Positions 1 through 6,660 of a stretch of DNA of 10,101 bases are shown piece after piece. The stretch is from Rickettsiales bacterium (GTDB lineage Bacteria > Pseudomonadota > Alphaproteobacteria > Rickettsiales > Deianiraeaceae), in NCBI GenBank assembly GCA_947485035.1, contig CANKQN010000024.1:1-10101 (forward strand), written 5' to 3'. How positions within the stretch are numbered: position 1 is the first letter of the stretch; every line of letters starts with the position of its first letter. Below the pieces are notes generated by a model. It had not been told where the DNA came from, made no database searches, and saw only the letters and a program-made list of their open reading frames with translations. A program made the translations under genes and the position numbers.

Positions 1-1282
1 GCAACAACTTAATTGAAGCATTGGCAAGAATGATTGAATCTGTTATGCCCATCGCCCTTTGATTTTCCAAAATGCCTTGTATTTTTTCGTTCATTTTCAC
101 AATATTTCGGGAATGTTCAAGTTGAATATTTGAAGATTTATAGTTCGTAGAGGCATCAAGGAATTCACGAAATGCCGTTTGAACGGTTTTTTCATAGTTC
201 AATATTTCAATTTTTTTCTGCACTTTTGCAATGTTTAAATTCGCACGATTTCTTCCCGCATTGAAAATTGGCGTTGAAATTTGAGGACTAAACGCCCATG
301 CCTGTCCTTGAAATAGCGATGAAAGTTCACGAGACGAATATCCAAATGTGCCTGTTGTTAGTGATATCACAGGGAAAAACGCCGCCCGCGCCGCACCAAT
401 ATTAGCATTAGCCGCCTTCAATTTCAATTCAGACTGAATAACATCCGGGCGTTGAAGTAGTGCACTTGATGGAATGTTTTCAAGGATTTTTTCATCAATT
501 TTGATGCTTGAAATTTCTACATTTTCAAAATATGGTTTCAGTTTTTGTGCATTAAATTCACCAGTAAGAAGCATTACGATGTGAAAGTCTTGCTCTATCA
601 GTTTTTGATACAAAACCCCAGAAGATTTCATAGTTTCAAGGGCAATTTCCTCGGTAATGATTTCCGTTGCTAAAGCACGCCCATTTTCTCTTCTGTGACG
701 AAGAATTTGTAATTTGCATTCTTGTTCCACAATGGCGTTTTTGACTATTTCAAGGCAATTTGCGTCCGCAATTAGTTGAAGATAAGCGTTTGCCGTTTGC
801 GAGACAATCGAAGATTTCACAATATTTTGCGACATTTGCGTTGCAAGAAAGTTCTGTTTTGCAACTTTTTTTAGTGAACGAAACCTGCCAAAAACATCAA
901 TTTCAAACGCCGAGAGCAAGATATTCGCACGATACACATTTTTTGGAGTAAAGGCCGCAAAACCCGATGGCACACCCTGTATTACGTCAGATGTATTCAG
1001 GCTTAAAGTTGGAAACATATCCGCACGCTTCACATTAAATAATTCCATCGCTGTTTCAATGTTCAAAAGTGCAAGTGCAATATCCTTATTATTCTCAATT
1101 GCAAGCTGAATTATATGACGCATTTTTTCGTCAGAAAAGAAATCTGCGAACTTGATTTGGAAAAGTTGAGTACTATCAGAAAGTTCAACGGGACTGTTTG
1201 GTGTTGAATATTGTGGCTCAAAATTACACGATGCAAGCCCGAACAAAGTAATTAGTATCAGTATAAATTTCACATTTTTCAT
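1..1282 (-). CDS. Outer-membrane efflux lipoprotein, TolC/NodT family (3' end cut by window edge)
   Basis: This is the outer-membrane channel of a tripartite RND pump; the family forms trimeric beta-barrel/alpha-barrel ducts that export drugs from the periplasm. Translated by hand: 427 codons are visible, with the C-terminus beyond position 1, probably a few tens of residues missing judging by usual NodT length. The N-terminus is a lipoprotein signal peptide with lipobox LASC, placing the acylated Cys at residue 19. Family hallmarks are FEIDVFGRFRS (126-136), LLQRPDVIQSE (275-285), NANIGAARAAFFPVISLT (292-309) and FSPQISTPIFNAGRNRANL (331-349). These are the paired repeat-end motifs of NodT-type factors. 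The ATG at 1282 overlaps the pump stop codon (ATGA), indicating translational coupling, and GAAG lies a few bases upstream as a weak ribosome site. No internal stops were found, so it looks functional. Substrates cannot be told from sequence. Confidence 0.93.
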   Translation of the reverse strand, partial: MKNVKFILILITLFGLASCNFEPQYSTPNSPVELSDSTQLFQIKFADFFSDEKMRHIIQLAIENNKDIALALLNIETAMELFNVKRADMFPTLSLNTSDVIQGVPSGFAAFTPKNVYRANILLSAFEIDVFGRFRSLKKVAKQNFLATQMSQNIVKSSIVSQTANAYLQLIADANCLEIVKNAIVEQECKLQILRHRRENGRALATEIITEEIALETMKSSGVLYQKLIEQDFHIVMLLTGEFNAQKLKPYFENVEISSIKIDEKILENIPSSALLQRPDVIQSELKLKAANANIGAARAAFFPVISLTTGTFGYSSRELSSLFQGQAWAFSPQISTPIFNAGRNRANLNIAKVQKKIEILNYEKTVQTAFREFLDASTNYKSSNIQLEHSRNIVKMNEKIQGILENQRAMGITDSIILANASIKLL

Positions 1283-4200
1283 AAATCTTCGCCAATATTA
1301 TCGCTAGGTTTATCGTCAATAATTTCGATGCTTTTATTTGTAATTTTCTGGGTTATTGTGTAAAACATTGCAACGAAAATTGTTGCGACAAACGTTGAAA
1401 TTAACACGCCTCCAAGCACGCACAGACCAATTTCGCGCTGACTTATTGCTCCTGCACCATCTGCAAAAGCAAGCGGAAGAGTGCCAAGCATAAACGCCAT
1501 TGATGTCATAATTATTGGGCGAAAGCGAAGTTTAACAGCATCAAGACTTGCCTGCACAACATTTCCGCCGTTTTTATAGGCCGTGTGTGCAAATTCGATG
1601 ATTAAAATCGCATTTTTTGCTGAAAGACCGATAATCGTCAAAATTCCAACTTGAAAATATATATCATTATTCAAACCAAAAATTGTTGCGAACAAAACAG
1701 ATCCCGCTACTCCAAAAGGGATTATCAAAATTACTGCAAATGGTATTGACCAGCTTTCGTAAAGTGCTGCAAGGCAAAGGAATATTGCCAGTGTTGATAT
1801 TAAATAAAGCCAAAGTGTCTGTGAATGAGAAGCCTGCTCTTCAAACGATATTCCAGACCAAGCATAGCCAATGCCATTTGGTAGTATTGAAATAATTTTC
1901 TTGATTTCCTCCATCGCAACGCCAGAACTTACACCTGCAGCCGCCCCACCTTGAATATTCACAGAAGAAAGCCCGTTGAATCGTTCCAACTTTGGCGAAC
2001 CATAAACCCATTTTGAAGAAGAAAATGACGCAAACGAAACCATTTGCCCATCTTTATTCCTCACATACCACTTCCCTATGTCCGATGGCAACATTCGATG
2101 TTGTGCCTCAGATTGAATTATCACTTTTTTTATCCGTTTTTTATCAATAAAATCATTCACATAACTTGAACCAATAGCAGATTGAAGCGTTTGATTAATA
2201 TCCGCAATTGAAACGCCAAGCATCATTGCCTTGTGGTGGTTTATGTCAATTTTGAACTGTGCAACATCGGCAAGCCCATTGGGACGCACTCCCGACAAAA
2301 GCGGATTGTTTGAAGACATCGCCACAACTTGATTCTTCGCCTCCATAAGTGCTTCGTGACCAACACCGTTAATGTCTAGCAATTGAAGTTCAAAACCCGA
2401 AGAGTTCCCAAGTTCACGAATTGGCGGTGGAAATATTGTGAAAACATTGGCATCTTTAATTGCAGATAAATCCTTATTCACACGAGCAGAAATTGCCATA
2501 ACAGTGCTTTCTTTTCCTTTTCTTTTGTCCCAATCAGTTAAACCAATGAAGCCAAAGCCGACATTTTGCCCTCTTCCTGCAAAGCTGAAGCCGGAAATTG
2601 TCAGCAAATTTTCCACAGTTTCTTCTTTAAGGAAATAACTTTCCGCCTGTTTCAAGCTGTTTGATGTTCGCTCCAATGTTGCACCCGGCGGCGAATTTAA
2701 CATAACATACATGAACCCTTGATCTTCAACAGGAAGGAAAGATTTTGGCAGTTTCACGAATGCAAAAATTGAAAGTGCAATTAATGCAAGATATAAAACG
2801 ATAAATTTTCCTGTTTTTTTAACAATAAATCTTGAAGATGCAACATAAAATTGCGTCGCTTTTTCCATAATAAAATTGAATTTCTTCAAAAATTTTCCGT
2901 GCTTTTTTTCAGAATTAGCCTTCAAAATCGTTGCACAAAGCGATGGTGATAGAATTAGTGCGACTAAAACAGAGAGGGTCATCGCTGAAATTATAGTAAT
3001 GGCAAATTGGCGATATATCACACCTGCGGAGCCTTCAAAAAAAGCCATTGGCACAAAAACCGCAGAAATAACCAACGCAATTCCAACCAACGCACCAGTA
3101 ATTTGTTCCATAGATTTCCTCGTCGCATCAATTGGAGAAAGACCCTCTTCCTGCATAATTCTTTCCACATTTTCCACAACAACAATAGCGTCATCAACCA
3201 AAAGACCAATTGCCAGAACCATCGCAAACATTGTGAAAGTATTCAGGGTAAAACCAAAGGCGTAAAGCGATGCACAAGTTCCAAGAAGCACAACTGGCAC
3301 TGCAATTGTTGGAATGAGTGTTGCCCTGAAATTTTGCAAAAACAGAAATATTACAATAAAAACCAATACAATAGCCTCGATGAGTGTTTTCACGACCGAT
3401 GCTATTGAACGCTTGACGAACGGCGTGGAATCGTATGGATATACAACTTTTACACCGCTTGGAAGGCTATGTGTGAATTCTTCAACTTTTTTCTTCACGG
3501 CTTCCGCTGTTTTTAAAGCATTTGCACCAGATGCAAGAACAATTGCCATTCCAGAAGCAGGCTTTCCTTTGTATCGCGTTGTTGATGAATAATTTTGCGA
3601 ACCAAGTTCAACTTTTGCAACATCTTTCAATCTAACACTTCCACCATTTTTCCCAACTTTTAGTAAAATATTATTGAATTGCTCAACAGTTTGAAGACGC
3701 GATTGTGCGGTTATACTTGCGTTAAGTTGTTGCCCATCAACCGCAGGCAAACCGCCAAGTTGCCCAGCTGAAACCTCAGCATTTTGCACTTTAATTGCGG
3801 AAATTATATCGGCAGTTGTAAGGTTATACGAAGCCAATTTGCGTGGATTAAGCCAAATTCTCATTGCCCGTGGTTTTCCAAAAATATTCACATTTCCAAC
3901 ACCATTAATGCGAGCAATCTGGTCTTTCATGTTAGAAAGAAGAATATCACCCAGTTCTTCCTCGGAAAATTTGCCGTCTTGTGAATAAAGCGAAATTACA
4001 AGCAGAAAATTATTATTCGCCTTGTTCACACGCACGCCCTGTTGCTGAACTTCTTGCGGAAGCATTGGCATTGCAGACTGTAACTTGTTTTGCACCTGCA
4101 TTTGTGCAATATCAGGGTTGGTTTTTGGTTCAAAAACTATGTTTATAGAAACATTTCCGTCGGAATCTGATGTTGAAGAGAAATATCGTAAATTATCAAT

Positions 4201-4413
4201 TCCTGTAAGGCTTTGTTCAATAACTTGCGTTACGCTGTTTTCAAGAGTCTCCGCCGAAGCACCCGCAAGTGTTGTGGAAATTGAAACGGAAGGTGGGGCA
4301 ACTTTGGGGTATTGCTCCACAGGGATTTTTGTAAGCGAAACAACACCCGCAAGCATTATTATTATTGCAAGAACCCATGCAAAAATTGGGCGGTTTATGA
4401 AGAATTTTGACAT
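1279..4413 (-). CDS. RND efflux pump inner-membrane transporter, AcrB/MexB type (HAE1 family)
   Basis: Proton-driven inner-membrane exporter that works as a trimer and passes hydrophobic and amphiphilic compounds to the outer-membrane channel. At 1044 residues it has the usual full length. It opens with the typical MSKFFINRPIFAWVLA first membrane helix. The transmembrane-4 motif GLLVDDAIVVVENVER carries the proton-relay pair D407 and D408, at the same numbering as E. coli AcrB. The helix-10 lysine is K933 in GLSAKNAILIIEFA (AcrB K940). The switch-loop-like segment FAGRGQNVGFGF lies at 611-622, RFRPIIMTS at 963-971 and the GAGA signature near 987. Two large periplasmic loops lie at about 30-335 and 560-865. 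The ATG at 4413 abuts a TAA (4414-4416) in the same frame upstream, and the stop overlaps the channel gene by four bases. Nothing is missing or broken. Drug specificity cannot be assigned. Confidence 0.97.
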   Translation of the reverse strand: MSKFFINRPIFAWVLAIIIMLAGVVSLTKIPVEQYPKVAPPSVSISTTLAGASAETLENSVTQVIEQSLTGIDNLRYFSSTSDSDGNVSINIVFEPKTNPDIAQMQVQNKLQSAMPMLPQEVQQQGVRVNKANNNFLLVISLYSQDGKFSEEELGDILLSNMKDQIARINGVGNVNIFGKPRAMRIWLNPRKLASYNLTTADIISAIKVQNAEVSAGQLGGLPAVDGQQLNASITAQSRLQTVEQFNNILLKVGKNGGSVRLKDVAKVELGSQNYSSTTRYKGKPASGMAIVLASGANALKTAEAVKKKVEEFTHSLPSGVKVVYPYDSTPFVKRSIASVVKTLIEAIVLVFIVIFLFLQNFRATLIPTIAVPVVLLGTCASLYAFGFTLNTFTMFAMVLAIGLLVDDAIVVVENVERIMQEEGLSPIDATRKSMEQITGALVGIALVISAVFVPMAFFEGSAGVIYRQFAITIISAMTLSVLVALILSPSLCATILKANSEKKHGKFLKKFNFIMEKATQFYVASSRFIVKKTGKFIVLYLALIALSIFAFVKLPKSFLPVEDQGFMYVMLNSPPGATLERTSNSLKQAESYFLKEETVENLLTISGFSFAGRGQNVGFGFIGLTDWDKRKGKESTVMAISARVNKDLSAIKDANVFTIFPPPIRELGNSSGFELQLLDINGVGHEALMEAKNQVVAMSSNNPLLSGVRPNGLADVAQFKIDINHHKAMMLGVSIADINQTLQSAIGSSYVNDFIDKKRIKKVIIQSEAQHRMLPSDIGKWYVRNKDGQMVSFASFSSSKWVYGSPKLERFNGLSSVNIQGGAAAGVSSGVAMEEIKKIISILPNGIGYAWSGISFEEQASHSQTLWLYLISTLAIFLCLAALYESWSIPFAVILIIPFGVAGSVLFATIFGLNNDIYFQVGILTIIGLSAKNAILIIEFAHTAYKNGGNVVQASLDAVKLRFRPIIMTSMAFMLGTLPLAFADGAGAISQREIGLCVLGGVLISTFVATIFVAMFYTITQKITNKSIEIIDDKPSDNIGEDL

Positions 4414-4695
4414 TTACTTCTTGTCGGACTTCTTCTTTATTTTTTTCGATGAGTGCTTTTTCTTATTGTGTTTTTTAGATTTCGCCTTAGATTTTTTCGA
4501 CTTACTCACACTTTTTGCCTTCGACTTCTCCTCAGGTTGCTTCACAACATTTGGCGTAGTTTTTCCCACATTTTGAGGTTTTGGATCGCGAGCTTGTGCC
4601 ATTTTTTGAGCAGCAGCCACTGCCGTTGCGGGATCGATGTATTGCTGACCTTGAACCTGACCCTTAATTATTGGCGTTGCATCGTCGTTTTGCAC
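4414..4695 (-). CDS. Possible separate small lysine-rich protein (GTG start) from the adaptor tail
   Basis: If the adaptor tail is translated on its own, the only visible in-frame start of a usual kind is GTG at 4695, giving 93 residues. No Shine-Dalgarno sequence is evident before it. The product would have no signal peptide or membrane helix. It would begin with a polar Gln/Ala-rich half (DPATAVAAAQKMAQARD, about 21-37) and end in a basic tail (from about 57) of KSK, KKH and KKK runs. I do not recognise it as a family of its own. It is better explained as the C-terminus of the adaptor cut off by the TAA at 4816-4818. A gene caller would probably list it as a hypothetical protein. Confidence 0.35.
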   Translation of the reverse strand: MQNDDATPIIKGQVQGQQYIDPATAVAAAQKMAQARDPKPQNVGKTTPNVVKQPEEKSKAKSVSKSKKSKAKSKKHNKKKHSSKKIKKKSDKK

Positions 4696-4815
4696 AACTG
4701 CTTTCGCTGTAGTCCCTTCAATTTGCTGAACTTGTGGCTGAATGACTGCATCAATTTTTTTGCCTGTGAATCGTGAAACAAGCGTTGGCTCAACAATTGA
4801 TTTTGGGTTGATTTT
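4414..4815 (-). pseudogene. In-frame continuation of the adaptor gene beyond the stop, with lysine-rich C-terminal tail
   Basis: This stretch holds 133 sense codons in the adaptor reading frame, ending with TAA directly before the pump ATG. It starts KINPKSIVEPTLVSRF, which fits the end of the adaptor's membrane-proximal domain. A Gln-rich linker follows (QPQVQQIEG, GQVQGQQYIDPATA), then a lysine/serine-rich tail in which about 20 of the last 37 residues are Lys. There is no in-frame ATG between the TAA and the tail. If the TAA were read as an amino acid, the full adaptor would be about 428 residues. The absence of stops is partly explained by A-rich lysine codons, since other frames here are also open. 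Marked as a pseudogene remnant because it has no clear start of its own, but readthrough or reinitiation is possible. Confidence 0.6.
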
Positions 4816-4818
4816 TTA
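4816..4818 (-). other. In-frame TAA inside the adaptor gene
   Basis: The minus-strand codons read GGT TTC TAA AAA ATC AAC CCA. Members of the AcrA family have a motif like E-G-L-Q-K-V-x-P-G at this point, and the residues on either side here are E-G-F and K-I-N-P. A single C-to-T change from CAA (Gln) would create this stop. The frame is the same on both sides, so this is a substitution-type interruption rather than an indel in the adjacent run of six A. TAA also ends the continuation at 4414-4416 and the exonuclease at 5753-5755, so a wholesale reassignment of TAA is unlikely. Confidence 0.85.
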
Positions 4819-5700
4819 GAAACCTTCATAAATGATAACATCACCGTCAATAATTCCACTGGAAACGATCCAATCTGAACCAATTGCACGGTCAGATGTA
4901 ATGACTTGCTTGCGAATTGTGTTGTCTTGGTTAAGAATCCACACTGAAAGTTCACCATTTTGAGACCTCTCCGTCGCCCTTTGTGGCACGGTTATGATAT
5001 TTTCCTGTGGAAGATTAATTTTTGCCAAAACGCTTGCTCCTGAAAGAAGTTTCTCCTCCGGATTTGGAAATAATGCACGCACGGTGATTGAATCTGTTGA
5101 TTGGTCAATAGTGACATCGGCAAATTGAATTTTACCTTCATAAGGATAATTTTCCACCCCAGTTTCTGTTGTTAAAGTAAGTTCAACTTTTGAATTTTTA
5201 TTGTTGCGAATTTGTTCAACCATATTGCTTGGAACTGTGATATCAGCATACATTTGTTCCATTTGAGTAATAACAGCAAGCGGTTGTGCTTGATTTTTTG
5301 TCACAAGTGCACCATCTGTAAGGAGCGAGCGTCCGATGTATCCTGAAATTGGTGCTTTAATTATAATTTGTTCAACTTGATCAATCTTGTAAAGCGGCTG
5401 TCCCTGTTTCACATAAGAACCCTCACGAAATAAGCGTGCAACAATTACACCTTCAACTTGTGGGCGAATTTCAGCGAATTTGTATGGTGAAATTTTTGCA
5501 GACCATTCTTGCATCGTACTTGCTTCACCAAGTTTAATTTGAATAACATTTACAGCAATTGGAAGATTTTGCGGAACAACGATTTCTTTTTTCTTATTTG
5601 CAATAACATTTTTGTAGACAACAACTCCACCTGCAAATGCAATTAATACAAGTAGGGCTACGCCAAGAGGTAATGTACTTTGTTTTTTGTGTTTTCGCAT
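4816..5700 (-). CDS. RND efflux periplasmic adaptor (membrane fusion protein), hairpin-less and ending at a premature in-frame TAA
   Basis: Periplasmic adaptor that joins the RND pump to the outer-membrane channel. The 294 visible residues contain a cytoplasmic basic start, one membrane anchor (about 10-29, no lipobox Cys), a first lipoyl half (SPYKFAEIRPQVEGVIVARL, 71-90, through QPLYKID, 101-107), a second lipoyl half (IKAPISGYIGRSLLTDGALV, 114-133), a beta-barrel domain (about 145-230) and the start of the membrane-proximal domain (VPQRATERS, 238-246). LYKID is followed after about six residues by IKAPISG. AcrA-type proteins carry a helical hairpin of roughly 100 residues here, so the channel-contacting hairpin is absent. 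The frame stops at TAA (4816-4818) just after YEGF, inside the usual EGLQKVxPG motif. The same frame resumes with KINPKSIVEPT. The ATG at 5700 has no obvious Shine-Dalgarno sequence. Family assignment is firm. Whether the gene is functional, read through or decaying is open. Confidence 0.9.
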   Translation of the reverse strand: MRKHKKQSTLPLGVALLVLIAFAGGVVVYKNVIANKKKEIVVPQNLPIAVNVIQIKLGEASTMQEWSAKISPYKFAEIRPQVEGVIVARLFREGSYVKQGQPLYKIDQVEQIIIKAPISGYIGRSLLTDGALVTKNQAQPLAVITQMEQMYADITVPSNMVEQIRNNKNSKVELTLTTETGVENYPYEGKIQFADVTIDQSTDSITVRALFPNPEEKLLSGASVLAKINLPQENIITVPQRATERSQNGELSVWILNQDNTIRKQVITSDRAIGSDWIVSSGIIDGDVIIYEGF

Positions 5701-5752
5701 AAGATATTAATACAATGTGCTTTTCATAATTGCAATTATTTGTATAAATATT
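5701..5752 (-). promoter_or_regulatory. Candidate promoter of the efflux operon, possibly giving a leaderless mRNA
   Basis: In the 52-base gap between the exonuclease stop and the adaptor ATG, the minus strand shows TTGCAA (5735-5730), a 17-base spacer and TATTAA (5712-5707). Each matches its sigma-70 consensus box at four of six positions. Transcription would begin at about the adaptor ATG, which agrees with the lack of a Shine-Dalgarno sequence. The match is weak in AT-rich DNA. Co-transcription from the exonuclease gene is an equally good explanation. Confidence 0.25.
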
Positions 5753-6505
5753 TTATTTTGCAAGCAATTTATTACCATCAAGCATTTCCTTTGCTTTTTC
5801 AAGGCAGTTTTCAAAAATTCGAATGGAAATTTTCCCATTGTGCATTTGATAGTGCAGGTAAAGCATATATGTGCAAATAACATCTTCTTCGCAATAATTG
5901 CACACTTCTTCAATTTGCCCATTGTTATACATATTCAAAACTTCATCGCCAGAACCAGACTGCTTACATGGAATGCTTAGCAACGCACAAACTTCACTCA
6001 TTTTCACCCTTGCCGAAGAGCCAAAGTTTGAAAAAGCATCGATTAAATCACAGTGAGGTTCGTGATTGAATTTATATGACATTTCGCGCGAATAAAGCCA
6101 TGGGCAGGGAATTTTATGCATCATTGAACGGTATTGAATTACGGGAAGATCGAATGTCTTTCCATTGAACGAAATAATTCGTGGTTTATATTTTTGTAAA
6201 AATCCACAGAATTGTTCAAGAATCTCCGCTTCCGTTTCACCGTTTCTTCCGCCTGTTTTAATTTTTTTGATAGAATAACTCTCACCCTCTTCCGTGTTTT
6301 CAACTTCGCAAAGCAAAAATGAAATGCAAAGAACTTGGTGGAACGGCTGTCTTGGAAAGGCATTGCCAGTTGCATTTGCGTGGTAGTCCACCAGTTTTTG
6401 CCTAACGGTTTCATCGGGTGTTGTGTAATCAAGGTTCAAAAGCCTTCTGCCAGTACCTACGCACGGAATTGTTTCTATATCAAAAATCAGTAAATACTTC
6501 GACAT
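5753..6505 (-). CDS. Predicted 3'-5' exonuclease related to the PolB proofreading domain (DNA_pol_B_exo2 type)
   Basis: A stand-alone DEDDy-type exonuclease of the RNase H fold, expected to remove nucleotides from 3' ends with two metal ions; the true substrate of this family is not known to me. All three Exo motifs are present in the 250-residue product. Exo I is FDIETIP with D9 and E11. Exo II is SFNGKTFDLPVI with N114 and D119. Exo III is YCEED with Y204 and D208. HCDLIDAFS (151-159) adds a further conserved acidic segment. I chose the ATG at 6505, because MSKYLLIFDIET is how such proteins begin. The frame can be extended to a GTG at 6532, adding nine unpromising residues. It is complete and appears intact. 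It lies 52 bases upstream of the efflux adaptor on the same strand, with no functional link visible. Confidence 0.85.
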   Translation of the reverse strand: MSKYLLIFDIETIPCVGTGRRLLNLDYTTPDETVRQKLVDYHANATGNAFPRQPFHQVLCISFLLCEVENTEEGESYSIKKIKTGGRNGETEAEILEQFCGFLQKYKPRIISFNGKTFDLPVIQYRSMMHKIPCPWLYSREMSYKFNHEPHCDLIDAFSNFGSSARVKMSEVCALLSIPCKQSGSGDEVLNMYNNGQIEEVCNYCEEDVICTYMLYLHYQMHNGKISIRIFENCLEKAKEMLDGNKLLAK

Positions 6506-6660
6506 TACGCCCGCACAAATAATTATTAACACTGCGTTTTTTGGATTGGTGGGAATGTCAAGGGTTTTATCAACAACTAGTAAGCAACTATTTTTAACTT
6601 ATTATTTTATTTGACATTATTATAACAAGTCACAGACTCAACCAAAGTATTACCATTGAA
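6506..6660. promoter_or_regulatory. Divergent intergenic region with outward-facing TTGACA boxes
   Basis: This 155-base region separates two divergent genes. A perfect TTGACA lies on the plus strand at 6611-6616, pointing to the dehydrogenase. Another lies on the minus strand at 6561-6556, inside CCCTTGACA, pointing to the exonuclease. CTTGAC is the usual -35 core in Alphaproteobacteria. Neither box has a good -10 hexamer 16-18 bases downstream. TATAAC at 6621-6626 is an alternative plus-strand -10, but lacks a good -35. TGAC (6612-6615) and GTCA (6629-6632) form a dyad with a 13-base spacer that could be an operator. No small gene or RNA was recognised. Confidence 0.4.

Noticed and set aside
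2876..3592. Several plus-strand open frames antisense to the pump gene
   Set aside because: The pump frame on the minus strand has unmistakable family motifs throughout; these are shadows with no recognisable content.
4609..4660. Tail segment YIDPATAVAAAQKMAQA resembles the start of an AcrA hairpin (YQIDPATY... with AKAQAAA)
   Set aside because: It is attractive as a relocated hairpin, but the match is short, Ala/Gln-rich and not followed by a long helical pair, so chance is likelier.
4453..4776. Plus-strand open frame over the adaptor tail (107 codons), and overlapping open frames in this area
   Set aside because: They are antisense or off-frame reflections of lysine-rich codons. The products are Phe/Leu/Arg-rich with no family features.
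4414..4818. Reassignment of TAA to an amino acid in this genome
   Set aside because: TAA ends the exonuclease, cmk and the adaptor tail at sensible family end points, so it behaves as a normal stop elsewhere in the window.
5707..5922. Minus-strand 71-codon frame ending just before the adaptor
   Set aside because: It overlaps the exonuclease C-terminus in another frame and has no family features.
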